Of a stretch of 64,000 nucleotides of DNA, positions 27,576 to 37,941 are shown piece by piece. Below the pieces are notes generated by a model, which saw only the letters and a list, made by a program, of their open reading frames with translations, ran no database searches and was not told the DNA's origin. How positions within the stretch are numbered: the stretch's first letter is position 1; each line of letters starts with the position of its first letter. A program made the translations under genes and the position numbers. Origin of the DNA: Bdellovibrio bacteriovorus (GTDB lineage: Bacteria; Bdellovibrionota; Bdellovibrionia; Bdellovibrionales; Bdellovibrionaceae); assembly GCF_001592755.1 (NCBI RefSeq), contig NZ_LUKF01000017.1, positions 301,739 through 365,738 on the forward strand. The letters run 5' to 3'.

Positions 27576-28867
27576 GTTGCCTGTTCCTTTCTACGTTTTT
27601 CTTTTTGCTCTTTCAGAAGTTTTTCTTTCCACCATTGAGTCAAACGACCCAAGATCATTTCGTCACGATCGAAGTAAGCCCCCCAAGAATAATGAGGCCA
27701 CTCTTCAGGACTGCTTAAGTGCAGATTGCTATAAAGAACTTTTCCGCGACGACTGCTTTGTTTGTCTCCAAAGACCGGGAAGCGCGCGGCACCTAACTGC
27801 GCGTAGGTATAATAATACTCTTGCGGAAAACTTAAAATCTGCGGCTCTGAGAGCGACATTCTTTCCGACAAGTGGTGGCGCATACGATCACTACGAACTG
27901 TCAGATATTCTTTATTGAAACGCTGAACCGTCGGAATACGCATCCACACATCGAATTGATCAGCCAGTGTGGTTCTTTGCAAAATCAGCATGTTTTCATG
28001 TGTCCATGGTGACTGCATATCATTCATCACCAGTGTGTGCGAGGGAAGATGATCGCGCTCAAAACACTGCTGCAAACTTACACGATAGCGCACCCAACAC
28101 CACTCGGGTTCCAACGCTCCTTCGGGAAAAAAGTATTTCCCAAGTCGCTCATTTAAAAAATAAGTTTCTTCACTCGTCAGAAGCCACACAATTTGTTCTA
28201 GACGGAAAAGACCTTGCTTTTCGCCCGAGATCTCAAGTCCGGTGATGGATTTTCCGCCACCGAAAGACGCATCCACGATCTGTTGCGGGCGCATGACTTC
28301 CACACCTTTAGCCGCGAGCCACTCAAAAGACTTTTCCAAACCATTGCGCGTGGCCTGACGAACTAAGAAAGAAGAAAAAAGCGGAAGATTTTCACCGCGA
28401 GCAGCACCTTGGGCATTCGGCATATAAGTCGTGCCGGCCCACTGATGGGAAAGATGCAAAAGCCAGCTTTGTTCAAAATTAAAAGCTTCTAAATTTTTAT
28501 AAAGACCTTTGCTGTTTTTCGAAGAGAGCATAAAGTCTTTGATATGCGAAGACAGCGAAGCCTTATCGATTTTGAATTTCGTTAAAGGGCCTTTGCACTC
28601 GAAAGGGCCTTCCTTTAACCACATTGTAAATCCATTAGGAACTTCTTCAAAGTGATCATCCGAATACAGACGTTCCATCTGAGATTCAGAAATTCGCTCT
28701 GTGCGGAAAAAACCAAAGGGGCCTTCGACGTCTTCCGAAGGCCATACGCCAAGTTTTGTCGATACATCAACAAGAGTGGTTTTTATTCCCTCTTTCGCCA
28801 AAGCCGCCGCCAACCAATGACCGCGCCCAAAGGCCGAAACCAAGATGACTGGACTTCCCAACTCCAT
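27572..28867 (-). CDS. Dinucleotide-binding-fold protein of unknown function
   Basis: A 431-residue protein from the ATG at 28867, which has GAGGAG 11 bases upstream. A TTG at 28885 would place the start inside that site. The N-terminus (SPVILVSAFGRGHWLAAALAKEGIKTTLVD, broken here as a beta-strand, glycine loop, helix, then acidic strand end) looks like an FAD or NAD(P) binding Rossmann motif, with the loop reading FGRGHW rather than GxGxxG. The rest has no motif that I recognise. The C-terminus is very basic (KEKLLKEQKEKRRKE). It is upstream of and overlaps purB. An oxidoreductase is possible, but not shown. Confidence 0.6.
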   Translation of the reverse strand: MELGSPVILVSAFGRGHWLAAALAKEGIKTTLVDVSTKLGVWPSEDVEGPFGFFRTERISESQMERLYSDDHFEEVPNGFTMWLKEGPFECKGPLTKFKIDKASLSSHIKDFMLSSKNSKGLYKNLEAFNFEQSWLLHLSHQWAGTTYMPNAQGAARGENLPLFSSFLVRQATRNGLEKSFEWLAAKGVEVMRPQQIVDASFGGGKSITGLEISGEKQGLFRLEQIVWLLTSEETYFLNERLGKYFFPEGALEPEWCWVRYRVSLQQCFERDHLPSHTLVMNDMQSPWTHENMLILQRTTLADQFDVWMRIPTVQRFNKEYLTVRSDRMRHHLSERMSLSEPQILSFPQEYYYTYAQLGAARFPVFGDKQSSRRGKVLYSNLHLSSPEEWPHYSWGAYFDRDEMILGRLTQWWKEKLLKEQKEKRRKEQAT

Positions 28868-29028
28868 TGAAACAAAACTCCTCAAAATAGTATGTAAACT
28901 GTCTTAATGATTAGAAAATCAGGCGTTCGCAAAGTCAAAGGTGCGCACCGCATCCAAAACACTGAAAGGGTCTTTTTCTTGAGATTTTAAAAAGCCCCTC
29001 TTAGACTCGGAGCTCATCGGGGGTTCCT

Positions 29029-29583
29029 ATGCGATTACTAATTCTTCTTAGCCTCACTTTATTTTCACTGCTCACTCAGGCTTACGACGCCCCTAAAAAC
29101 TTCTTCGAGCTTTCAGCCACTAGTATTTCAGGCAAAAAAGTGAATTTTTCCACTTATCGAGGCAAAGTCGTGCTGGTTGTGAACACAGCATCGCAATGCG
29201 GATTCACTCCTCAGCTTAAAGAGCTTGAAGATATGTACAAAAAATACGCAGATCGTGGCTTCGTCGTCTTAGCCTTCCCTTCGAATGACTTTAAACAGGA
29301 AAAAGGCGAAAACACCGAAGTTCAGAAGTTTGCAGAGAAAGAATACGGCGTTACATTCCCACTTTTTGATAAAGCGCCCGTCAGTGGAAAAGACAAACAA
29401 CCCGTCTATCAATTCCTCACCGAGAAAAAGCCCGGCGTTCTTTTCAAAGATGTGGGTTGGAATTTTGAAAAATTCCTCATCAATCGTCGTGGTGAGGTGA
29501 TCGAGCGCTGGAGTTCTGTCACGAAACCTTCCTCTGACAGCATCACAAATGCCGTCGAAAAAGCTTTGGCTGAGCCTCTATAA
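29029..29583 (+). CDS. Exported glutathione peroxidase family protein
   Basis: A 184-residue thioredoxin-fold peroxidase with signal peptide (residues 1-18, ending LTQA). The peroxidatic Cys57 sits in NTASQCGFTPQ, and WNFEKFL carries the catalytic Trp/Asn. FPSNDF stands where FPCNQF is usual, so the resolving Cys of thioredoxin-dependent members is absent from that position and Gln is replaced by Asp. It should reduce peroxides in the periplasm. The donor cannot be told from sequence. It is a single gene. Confidence 0.9.
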   Translation: MRLLILLSLTLFSLLTQAYDAPKNFFELSATSISGKKVNFSTYRGKVVLVVNTASQCGFTPQLKELEDMYKKYADRGFVVLAFPSNDFKQEKGENTEVQKFAEKEYGVTFPLFDKAPVSGKDKQPVYQFLTEKKPGVLFKDVGWNFEKFLINRRGEVIERWSSVTKPSSDSITNAVEKALAEPL

Positions 29584-29702
29584 CTTCGACAAAATCTTTG
29601 AATGTTTCAGAGTGAGACAAAGAGCGAAGACTGGACTTCGTTTTGATACTTTTTTTTGAAGTTTTGCCCTCTTTTATTCGATAATAATCAGAGGGGGACC
29701 TT

Positions 29703-30470
29703 GTGAAAACCGCATCCACTTTTCAGTTTATACTTCTGGCTTTCCTGCTGAGCACATTGGCAGTTCCAAACATCGCGCAAGCTCAGTCGGATCACAAATC
29801 CTATCTTCTTTCGCAAGTAGATCCAGATGAGGCTTATGACCCCTTCACTGACTACAGTGAGTTCGATGAAGAATCTGATGAAGAAGCCGACATCAACTTT
29901 TTCCGTAACGGACGTTTCTTTACGATTGGTCTTGCCGGCGGCTATCGTGGTTTCACAGGGAACTTTGCGGACGCTTACGAAGCGGCTCCTACTTTCGGTA
30001 TCTTCTTAAGCTATTTCTTTGATCTTCGTTTAGCGATGACTTTGGGCTTTCAAACGGGTGACCACGCCGTCAAATTTACGGTGAACAACCAATCTAAAAC
30101 TTACACCGGGAATGTCTCTATCACTTCGGTGAATGTGGACTTGAAGTATTACTTAAATACTCAAAACGTCACTCGCGGTCTTGCCGATTTAAATCCTTAT
30201 ATCCTGGGTGGTCTGGGTCAGTTCTATCGCACTTATACAATTTCAGGCCTTGATGGTTTCTCGCGCGATTCGACGATGGGCTTTGATGTGGGTGCGGGTT
30301 TAGAAATTCCTTTGATGCGCAAAAAAGCTTATTTGGGAATTCAAGGGACTTATCACTATGTGAACTTCAGTGACGAGAACAAGTCTTACGTGGATGGCTC
30401 TGAAAAACTGGATAAGAACCTGACCGGCGATTTTTACAACTTCCTCTTTATCTTGGGGATGAACTTCTAA
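29703..30470 (+). CDS. Outer membrane beta-barrel protein
   Basis: A 255-residue protein starting at a GTG-preceded ATG-like site (GTGAAAACC after GAGGGGGACCTT), so the initiator is GTG at 29703. The signal peptide covers residues 1-27 (ending IAQA). A 30-residue acidic segment (DYSEFDEESDEEAD) precedes repeated amphipathic beta-strands, and the protein ends in an aromatic residue (LFILGMNF), the usual outer-membrane insertion signal. The strands FFTIGLAGGYRGF, LRLAMTLGFQTGD and YLGIQGTYHYVNF fit an OmpA/OmpW-like eight-stranded barrel. No ligand or role can be assigned. Confidence 0.82.
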   Translation: MKTASTFQFILLAFLLSTLAVPNIAQAQSDHKSYLLSQVDPDEAYDPFTDYSEFDEESDEEADINFFRNGRFFTIGLAGGYRGFTGNFADAYEAAPTFGIFLSYFFDLRLAMTLGFQTGDHAVKFTVNNQSKTYTGNVSITSVNVDLKYYLNTQNVTRGLADLNPYILGGLGQFYRTYTISGLDGFSRDSTMGFDVGAGLEIPLMRKKAYLGIQGTYHYVNFSDENKSYVDGSEKLDKNLTGDFYNFLFILGMNF

Positions 30471-30488
30471 TCCCATTAAAACCTGGTT

Positions 30489-30519
30489 TAAAAAAAGCTC
30501 CGAGGTCGGAGCTTTTTTT
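30489..30519 (+). terminator. Rho-independent terminator after the beta-barrel gene
   Basis: AAAAAAGCTCCGA / TCGGAGCTTTTTTT forms a stem with a very short loop around 30503-30506, followed by a T-run. It lies 20-50 bases after the stop at 30470. Confidence 0.9.
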
Positions 30520-30579
30520 ATTTCAAGACTTATCAATTCGCAACGTGACACTCGGCGCGACTTTGATAAGCATAAAAGC

Positions 30580-32316
30580 ATGAAAAACCTCCTCCTTTTA
30601 TTTCCTTTGTTAGCCGCCTCTTTCAGTCATGCGCAGCTTCTGATCGAAGATCCGGTCAGTTTAAAATCAATGGAAGTCCAAGGGCTGAGTTTTTCGGAAG
30701 TTCTGTTTGAAAAGAAGCTCGGTAACAATAAAGATCTTTTCAATCAGACAGAATATAAAGCTTTAGTAGCCGACCTTGAGTCCGATCTTAAAGAACTTCA
30801 AGCCGTAGACGCAAATCTTGGACCTTCAATGAAATACAGTCATCGTCTTTTTGATGTGCGCTGGCTTCATTCTTCATCTGCGATGTTTGAACTTGTGGGT
30901 ATCGTCAATCGTATGGACCGTGCGGTTTTTAATCCAGGCACTTGCGGAGAACTTCGCTTGATCTACCGCCTTTCTTACGAGAAAAATCAAGGTGGAGCCC
31001 TCATCAACTCTCGACTTCCTATGACTGCGAATGTCGTCTTTAAGCTTCCTTTTAAAAATTCTTGCAAAGAGATTGCCGCTCATTGGACTCAAGTTAACAC
31101 CTCCACTCTTCTAGAATGGACCAAGAAGTCGCACTTGAAATCCTTAGAACTTAATTTACAATCCGTTCGCTGGCCTTCCACGGTTCGCGGCGATATGGGC
31201 GGACATGCCGAATACTTTATGCGCGTTTACCGTTTCGCGGATGGCAAATGGGCTGCCGCACCTTTAGAGAACACTCCTAATGTAGAAGCTCTCAATGCAA
31301 ATTCAGCATTGAAAGAAGAACTATTAAGCTGGCTTTTAAAGCCACAACAAATTCGGGCCTTAGATGAGGGTACTATAAATATTCCCGAAAAATTTTTAGC
31401 CCGCAAAGTGAGTTCTTTCGCTCTTCACGGTATGAACCGTCTTGCCAATCGCCCCTTTGATTCGGTTTTTAAGAAAGAAGATTTTCAGACAATAGATTAC
31501 ACGAAACTCAAAAATATCTATGGCGCCTCGTCCTTTCGCCGACGCCTGAATGACATGAGTTGTGCCGGCTGTCACTAGGGTCGTACTATTGCAGGTTTTC
31601 ACTTTTTAGGAAAAGACCACGCAAAAACTGTTTTCGCCAACTCTATTTTCTCTTCGCAGTCTCCGCATATGATGGATGAGATTCCTCGCAGAAGAAAATA
31701 CTGGGCTGCGATCTTAGAGGGAAAAACAGCCGATGCTTCCCGTCCCTTCTCGGAAAGAGATCCACAAAAGCCCGGCACCTTAAATGCCCATTGCGGACTT
31801 TCTTCCGAATACAAAGCTTGGACTTGTGCTGCAGGTTTAAAGTGCACGCCGGTGGTAAATCCAGAAAAAAATATTGAAATCGGAGAATGCCTTCCCGAAA
31901 CTCCGATGGCAGGAAACCCTTGCGAACCGGGACTGATTTCTCAAACAAGCAATGCTCACAAAGACAGCTTAAAGCCGCTGGCGAAAACTTCGTGTGGTCC
32001 TGGCATGTTTTGCGAAACCACTCGCGTGGGTTTTCCCGCAGGGATGTGTTCTGGTGGCTGCGGGGACCTTAAGCCTGGAGAAACTTGCGGAGCGATCGCG
32101 GTGCTCGTGGGATTTAATAATTGTCTTGCGAAATCTCGTCCGTTTTCACAGTGCTTAGCGGAAAACACTCGGCCGGGAGCTTTGCAGGCTTGCGACGATC
32201 AAACAGCCTGTCGCGCAGATTATATTTGTATGAAAACTGCCAGTGGAAAAGGCGCTTGCATTCCACCTTACTTCCTTTTCCAACTGCGTGTCGACGGTCA
32301 CCCGTCTCCGATTTAG
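30580..32316 (+). pseudogene. Large exported CxxCH protein interrupted by one in-frame TAG
   Basis: One continuous frame runs from the ATG at 30580 to the stop at 32316 and is broken only by a TAG at 31576-31578. The first part (332 residues) has a signal peptide (1-18, ending SFSHA) and a conserved-looking globular region, and ends in SCAGCH, the CxxCH at 328-332. The stop replaces the next residue; after it the frame goes on with GRTIAGFHFLG and a Cys-rich C-terminal region of about 245 residues (ACRADYICMK, CAAGLKC, CGPGMFC). No reading-frame shift is seen on either side. A single CAG to TAG change (Gln) would explain it. It may be a recent nonsense mutation, a sequencing error, or readthrough; a separate start at 31669 for the distal part lacks a signal peptide and a good ribosome binding site. 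Confidence 0.8.
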
Positions 32317-33681
32317 TTATTTAAAAAAGACGCCAATCACCTGCATAAAAAGACCTAGAACGATCACGGCAGGTGCGGCCCAGCGCAAAGTGAAGCGCCA
32401 ATGCGGATACATCGTGTAAGAGACGAATTTTTCTTTATCGATAAAACTCAGCTCTTTTTCTTTCTCTGAAGTTCCGATGTTGTAGGCAATCAAAATGCTT
32501 AAAGCCACTAAAGGCAAAGCCCAGTTGATTAAAAGAGAATCCAAGGATTCAATCACAGAACGACCGGCAACTCGAACTTCTTTAAAGATTGAACTTGAAA
32601 GCGCCGGCAGAATTGTCAGCACCAAAGCAACCAGTCCTGAATACCACGTCGCGCGCCCGCGCTCCATGGTCTTTTGGGCATCCACCCAGTTCGACACCAC
32701 GACTTCCAGTAATCCAATGCTCGCGTTTAAAGCCGCCATATAAAGACAGGCAAAGAACGCAAGACCAAACAAAGTTCCGCCGCGAATCCCCAAAAGATAG
32801 CGCGGCAAAACCTCAAACATCAAAGCCGGGTCGGTCAAAGGCACATTGGTCGCCTGAAAAGCCACGGGGAAAATCATCACCACCGCAATGAGCGAAATAG
32901 CCGTGTCCACCAAAGTCACACGAAAACCTGCGGTCGGTGCATGATCCTCTTCACGCATATAAGAACCAAATGTCACCATGGTTCCAAAACCCACCGACAA
33001 AGTGAAAAACACATGGCCCAAAGCATGATTCAAAGAGGACCAAGTGAGTTTTGAAAAATCAGGATAAAATAAGAAACGCAAAACTTCCGGTGTCGAAGGC
33101 AATGAAAACGAACGCATCACCAGTACGAAAACCAGGATCGCAAAAAGGGGCATCGTGTAGCTAATGAATTTTTCAAGACCCTCTTGAACACCCTTCACGA
33201 CGACGACAACCGTAATCAACAAATGCGCACTGGCCAGCATCAACTGCAGCCAGCCATTTCCCATCAAGGCAGCAAGATTTGTTTTCGCCGTGACCATTTC
33301 TGGAGGACTAAAAAGAGAGATCAAGAACTGGGTCATAAAGTGCAAAACCCAACCACTGATCACCGCATAATAAGAAAGAACAACAATGCTTAAGATAACC
33401 GCCAGGCGCCCGGCCCAACGAAAACCTTTACCGGCTTTTTGACTGAGTTGCTGAGTGGCGACGATCACGGAACGACGGCTGTTTTTACCCATCATCAATT
33501 CCGCAATCAGCATCGGCGCACCAATAGCTAATGATAAAAACACGTACATAAGAATGAAGGCCCCGCCTCCATTCTCACCGACTACGTAAGGAAAGCGCCA
33601 AAGATTCCCGAGGCCACAGGCAGAACCAATGGCCAAAAGGTAAAATCCAAAGCGCGTTCTCCACGAGCCGCGTTTCATCAT
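32317..33681 (-). CDS. Neurotransmitter:sodium symporter family (NSS/SNF) transporter
   Basis: A 454-residue inner-membrane protein with about 11-12 hydrophobic segments. The N-terminus has the NSS signature SACGLGNLWRFPYVVGENGGGAF, which lines the substrate and sodium sites in LeuT-type transporters. These take up amino acids or similar amines with sodium. The substrate cannot be told. The start overlaps the der stop by one base (TAATG), so it is the last gene of the nifS-mnmA-mtaB-rnc-era-der operon. Its stop abuts the convergent interrupted gene, with no room for a terminator. Confidence 0.93.
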   Translation of the reverse strand: MMKRGSWRTRFGFYLLAIGSACGLGNLWRFPYVVGENGGGAFILMYVFLSLAIGAPMLIAELMMGKNSRRSVIVATQQLSQKAGKGFRWAGRLAVILSIVVLSYYAVISGWVLHFMTQFLISLFSPPEMVTAKTNLAALMGNGWLQLMLASAHLLITVVVVVKGVQEGLEKFISYTMPLFAILVFVLVMRSFSLPSTPEVLRFLFYPDFSKLTWSSLNHALGHVFFTLSVGFGTMVTFGSYMREEDHAPTAGFRVTLVDTAISLIAVVMIFPVAFQATNVPLTDPALMFEVLPRYLLGIRGGTLFGLAFFACLYMAALNASIGLLEVVVSNWVDAQKTMERGRATWYSGLVALVLTILPALSSSIFKEVRVAGRSVIESLDSLLINWALPLVALSILIAYNIGTSEKEKELSFIDKEKFVSYTMYPHWRFTLRWAAPAVIVLGLFMQVIGVFFK

Positions 33682-35021
33682 TACTCACCACCACGACGAG
33701 ACTTCATACAGAAGATACGAATCGGCATCCCGTGAAGATCCCAGCGCTCTTTGATATTTTTAATCAAGAAGCGGCGATACGAGTTAGTCACGCCATCCGG
33801 ATGATTCGCAAAAGCGATAAATGCCGGTGGACGTTGGTATGTCTGAGTCAGGTAATAGAACTTCACATTCGTTGTTCCCCAAACAGGAGCTGGAGCTTTA
33901 CGAATCGTTTCAAAGAAGAAGTCATTCAATTCTGATGTCGGAACACGGAAGTTCATTTGATCAGAAACCTTTTCGATCATATCAAAAAGATCACCCAGAC
34001 CTTGTTCCGTCTTCGCACTTGTGAATACGACGTGCACATCTTTAAAGAAGTGGAACGTGCGTTCTACTTGTTCACGGAACGTCTTGCGGTATTCAGGAAC
34101 TTCTTTACCACCAAGATCGGATTTGTTGGCAACTAAGATCACGCCCTTATGGTCTTCCAAAATCGCCTGCATGATGCGCGCATCTTGATCCGTAGGGCCG
34201 ATAGTTCCATCCACCATCAACAAGACGATGTCAGCGCGGCGAATGGCTTCTTGAGATTTAAAGGCCGAGATGATCTCTAGATCTTCTTCACGTCGTGCCG
34301 ACTTACGAAGACCTGCCGTATCCACCAAGGTGTATTTCTTGCCATTGTAAATAAACGGAGAGTCGACAGAGTCAATCGTCGTTCCCGCGATATCCGAAAC
34401 GATCATACGTTTAGCACCTAAGATCGCATTGCAGATGGAACTTTTACCGACGTTGGGTTTACCGACGATGGCGATATTCATTCCCTCTTTCACGGTTCCT
34501 GGATTATCCGGGATCTGCTTTGTCACCCACTCAAGAATGTCAGAAAGACCGCGACGCTGTTCGAAAGAAGCAGAAATGATATCGACGCCGAATTCATAGA
34601 AATCCGCTTTCGCCATTTCTTCATCACTGACTTTATCAACTTTATTGATCACCAAAAGGAAGGGTTTCCCTGTTTGTTTGGCAACACGGATAATATCACG
34701 ATCTTCAGGCACAAGACCCGCACGACCGTCCATAACAGCCACGATCAAATCCACAGAGTGCAAAAACTCGGTCACTTGTTCACGGATCAGTTTAGAAAAG
34801 ATATCACCGGCTTCGGTGATACCACCGGTATCGATCAAATCAAATTGCTTACCCCAGATATCTACAGGTTCAATGATAATATCACGAGTTACGCCGGCCT
34901 GGTTTTTCACCACGGCTTTGCGAGTCTCGGTGACGATATTAAACAATGTTGATTTTCCTACGTTCGGGCGGCCAATAATGGCCACCTTGGGCGCAAACTC
35001 AGTTCTCAGATTTTGTTGCAT
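33681..35021 (-). CDS. der: Ribosome biogenesis GTPase Der (EngA)
   Basis: A 446-residue GTPase with two tandem G domains. The first has GRPNVGKST and the second GKPNVGKSS, with DTGG/DTAG switch motifs and NKVD/NKSD guanine motifs. A C-terminal KH-like domain follows. Der acts in 50S ribosome assembly. An AAGGAG site lies 7 bases before the ATG. It overlaps the end of era by 23 bases; this arrangement with rnc and era upstream places three ribosome-maturation genes on one transcript. Confidence 0.96.
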   Translation of the reverse strand: MQQNLRTEFAPKVAIIGRPNVGKSTLFNIVTETRKAVVKNQAGVTRDIIIEPVDIWGKQFDLIDTGGITEAGDIFSKLIREQVTEFLHSVDLIVAVMDGRAGLVPEDRDIIRVAKQTGKPFLLVINKVDKVSDEEMAKADFYEFGVDIISASFEQRRGLSDILEWVTKQIPDNPGTVKEGMNIAIVGKPNVGKSSICNAILGAKRMIVSDIAGTTIDSVDSPFIYNGKKYTLVDTAGLRKSARREEDLEIISAFKSQEAIRRADIVLLMVDGTIGPTDQDARIMQAILEDHKGVILVANKSDLGGKEVPEYRKTFREQVERTFHFFKDVHVVFTSAKTEQGLGDLFDMIEKVSDQMNFRVPTSELNDFFFETIRKAPAPVWGTTNVKFYYLTQTYQRPPAFIAFANHPDGVTNSYRRFLIKNIKERWDLHGMPIRIFCMKSRRGGE

Positions 35022-35910
35022 AGCCCAACTCCTTCATCATTCTTTTGTTCTCAAACCACTCAGGCTTCGCGATGACTTGAAGGTCGAGGAATACTTTTTC
35101 ACCCATCAGTTTTTCAATTTCTTTGCGAGAATCCATTCCGATTTGCTTAATCACTTTGGCTTCTTTACCAATCACGATGGCTTTGTGACTGTCTTTAGAA
35201 ACGATGATTTCAGCATAAATCTTAGGAACTGGCGCCGCGGCTTCATCAAATTTTATGATACGTACAGCCAGTGAGTACGGAATTTCTTGATGTAAAGATT
35301 CAAAACATTTTTCACGGATGATTTCAGAAGCCATTTCACGCACATTTTCATTCGTGAAAAGTTCGACGTCATAAAGAGGCGCCGGCGTTTCTGGAAGAAG
35401 TTCCAAGAACTCAATCAGCATTGCTTCACGCTCTTCTTGATCGTCTTTAGAATCTTTTACGGAAACCGACATGGCTTTACCGCCGCGGTCTTCGATCATC
35501 TTTTTAAGAATCAAAACACGATGTGCTTTTTCTTCGATATCCGCTTTAGTGACAATACCAATCCAAGGTTTGCCGCTTTTTGAAACCAGATCCAAGATTT
35601 TTTCAGCATCTTCTGGTTTTCCTTCATCGACACTGACGATAGCCAAAAGAGCATCTGAATCGGCGATCACCTCTTCGGCCTCTTTAGCCAAGAAATTATT
35701 CAGACCTTTATCAGCCTTGATGATACCTGGAGCATCAACAAAAACAATCTGTCCTTTATCCGTGCTCCAAATACCTAAGATACGACGGCGAGTCGTTTGT
35801 GGTTTCGCCGACACGATAGAGACTTTTTCATCCACAAGGTAGTTCATCAAAGTGCTCTTCCCTGCGTTGGGTTGTCCGATCAATCCCAAAAATCCTGCTT
35901 TATAACCCAT
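34999..35910 (-). CDS. era: GTPase Era
   Basis: A 303-residue protein with an N-terminal G domain (GQPNAGKST, DAPG, TKAD) and a C-terminal KH domain (KVIKQIGMDSRKEIEKLMGEKVFLDL). Era binds 16S rRNA near its 3' end and checks 30S assembly. Length is typical. It starts 1 base after the rnc stop and overlaps der by 23 bases. Confidence 0.96.
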   Translation of the reverse strand: MGYKAGFLGLIGQPNAGKSTLMNYLVDEKVSIVSAKPQTTRRRILGIWSTDKGQIVFVDAPGIIKADKGLNNFLAKEAEEVIADSDALLAIVSVDEGKPEDAEKILDLVSKSGKPWIGIVTKADIEEKAHRVLILKKMIEDRGGKAMSVSVKDSKDDQEEREAMLIEFLELLPETPAPLYDVELFTNENVREMASEIIREKCFESLHQEIPYSLAVRIIKFDEAAAPVPKIYAEIIVSKDSHKAIVIGKEAKVIKQIGMDSRKEIEKLMGEKVFLDLQVIAKPEWFENKRMMKELGYATKSEN

Positions 35911-35911
35911 T

Positions 35912-36601
35912 TTAATTCGTCTCCTTATACTTCATTTCCAGGGCTTGTTTTGCCGCAGATTGCTCTGCATTCTTTTTACTGCGCCCTCGCCCCTGGGCCC
36001 AAACATCATCTTTAATCTTCACACACACCAAGAACTGTCGGTCATGAGGCGGTCCTTCTTCAGCTAAGACCTCGTAGCGAGGTGTTTCTTTGAGGGACTT
36101 TTGCACCAGTTCTTGAAGGCGCGTTTTATAATCTCGTTCAAAATCTTCAGTGCCGCACACTTTTTCAGTGAGCTTCGTGAATTCGCTGCGGATAAATTTT
36201 TTGGCCGCCTCGAATCCACCATCTAAGTACATCGCACCGACGATGGCTTCAAAAGAAGAGGCAATAAGTCGGGGCTTCTGTGCTCCCCCGGTCATTGTCT
36301 CGCCTTTTCCTAGATGCATAAGTTTATTTAATTCCATGTCCAGCGCGAGTTCAGAAAGAACTTCTTCATTCACGATGCTGGCGCGCTTTTTTGAAAGCCC
36401 GCCTTCAGTGTCTTCCGGGAACTTTTCAAAAAGGAATTCCCCGACCACTAAATCCAAAACCGCGTCACCCAGAAATTCTAATTTCTCGTTATGCTCGGTC
36501 GCGTTTTTAAGTTCGTTCGCGTAACTCTTATGAGTCAAAGCTCGTTGCAAGAGGGCTTGGTTTTTAAAAGTGTACCCTAGCCTCGTTTCAAGATTTGTCA
36601 C
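35912..36601 (-). CDS. rnc: Ribonuclease III
   Basis: A 229-residue enzyme. The RNase III signature NEKLEFLGDAVLDL lies at about residues 39-52 with the metal-binding Glu/Asp. A double-stranded RNA binding domain fills the last 70 residues (AEQSAAKQALE at the end). It processes rRNA precursors and structured RNAs. The start overlaps the mtaB stop by 4 bases, and era follows 1 base later. Confidence 0.96.
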   Translation of the reverse strand: MTNLETRLGYTFKNQALLQRALTHKSYANELKNATEHNEKLEFLGDAVLDLVVGEFLFEKFPEDTEGGLSKKRASIVNEEVLSELALDMELNKLMHLGKGETMTGGAQKPRLIASSFEAIVGAMYLDGGFEAAKKFIRSEFTKLTEKVCGTEDFERDYKTRLQELVQKSLKETPRYEVLAEEGPPHDRQFLVCVKIKDDVWAQGRGRSKKNAEQSAAKQALEMKYKETN

Positions 36602-37941
36602 GGCACCACCTCACCAAGCAAGTGACCTTCCATGTGTTGTTTATTGGAATGGTCGTAGCCCGAAATCTTTACGTCGATCTCTTGGCCCGCCCAGTGATCG
36701 ATAAAGCTATCCGCCCCTAAAATATCCACGGGCCAGTAATCATGGCTGAGCCCCTGACCACCCTTTGCCGCATTCTTAAGAATCAAAACTTTCTTGGTTT
36801 GACCGATTTGCGATTTCGCAAGATCTGTATAACGAGAAAGACTTAGCTCACGAAGGCGCGCCGCACGCTCCGCACGAATATGCGGATAAACCGAGACGTC
36901 CATTGCCGCTGCACGAGTTCCTTGTCTTTCACTGTAGGGAAAAACGTGGATTTTCGTCCAAGGCGTTTGCGCTAAAGTATTGTAAGTGTCTTGGAACTGT
37001 TCTTCGGTTTCCGTGGGAAATCCTACGATCACATCCATACCGACAAAAGAGCCCGGTACTTTTTTAGCAATCGCATTTAAAGACTTCACCACATCCTCTT
37101 GCGTGTATTTGCGCTTCATATGGAAAAGCACATCTGTATTCGCACTTTGAATACTCATATGGAAATGAGGACACATACGCGGATCTTGGTAAAGCTCTAA
37201 AAGTCTTTCAGACACTTCGACAGGTTCTAGACTTGATAGACGGAAGCGAGGCATTTTCGTGCGCACTAAAAGATTTTCGATTAAATCTTCCATCACGTAC
37301 TTCTTGCCGCCCACTTCATCTTCGTAATCACCGATGTGAACGCCCGTAAGGACAACTTCGCGAGAACCCTCGGCGTAAAGTTCATTCACGCGATTGACTA
37401 GATCGGCAACAGAGATCGATCGACTCTTTCCGCGAGCGTACGGAATGATACAGTAAGTGCAAAAGCTATTACAGCCATCTTGAATCTTTAAGAAAGTGCG
37501 AGTGTGATGTTTTTCAATACCACCACCAGCTTCTAAGTCTTCTTTTTTAAAGATGTTCGACTTAAATACTTTTTCTGTAAGTTCACCGCGGAAGTGTTTG
37601 TTTAAAAGATCTGGCAAAGATCCTTTATGAGAATTGGCAACAACCAAATCCGCACCCGGAAGGTTAGAAAAAGACCCGGTATCCACTTGCGCCGCACAGC
37701 CTGTAACAACGATCGTGCAGAAAGGATCTTTTACTTTTAAACGACGAATATAGCGAAGTGCTTCTTTCGTAGCTTCGGCCGTCACCGCACACGTGTTAAG
37801 AACATGAACGCGCGCATTTTTCTCTCCAGAGACAATCGGAGCAAAACCGTTGGCGTTCAGATTCTTTTGAATCAAGCCCGTGTCGTAAGTATTCACCTTA
37901 CAACCAAAGGTATGGACTTGATACTTCACAGAGTGATCCAT
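36598..37941 (-). CDS. mtaB: tRNA t6A37 methylthiotransferase MtaB
   Basis: A 447-residue radical SAM methylthiotransferase. The N-terminal MTTase domain has [14 protein letters not shown] and GCAAQ, which give the three Cys residues of the auxiliary cluster. The radical SAM motif is [16 protein letters not shown]. The FGCKVN form and close matches favour MtaB over MiaB or RimO. MtaB converts t6A37 to ms2t6A37 in tRNAs reading ANN codons. The C-terminal TRAM-like region is present. It overlaps mnmA by 16 bases. Confidence 0.9.
   Translation of the reverse strand: MDHSVKYQVHTFGCKVNTYDTGLIQKNLNANGFAPIVSGEKNARVHVLNTCAVTAEATKEALRYIRRLKVKDPFCTIVVTGCAAQVDTGSFSNLPGADLVVANSHKGSLPDLLNKHFRGELTEKVFKSNIFKKEDLEAGGGIEKHHTRTFLKIQDGCNSFCTYCIIPYARGKSRSISVADLVNRVNELYAEGSREVVLTGVHIGDYEDEVGGKKYVMEDLIENLLVRTKMPRFRLSSLEPVEVSERLLELYQDPRMCPHFHMSIQSANTDVLFHMKRKYTQEDVVKSLNAIAKKVPGSFVGMDVIVGFPTETEEQFQDTYNTLAQTPWTKIHVFPYSERQGTRAAAMDVSVYPHIRAERAARLRELSLSRYTDLAKSQIGQTKKVLILKNAAKGGQGLSHDYWPVDILGADSFIDHWAGQEIDVKISGYDHSNKQHMEGHLLGEVVP

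Noticed and set aside
31576..31578. TAG as a pyrrolysine or other recoded codon
   Set aside because: No pyl genes or recoding signal is seen, and the position follows CxxCH where Gln is common. A simple CAG to TAG change explains it better.
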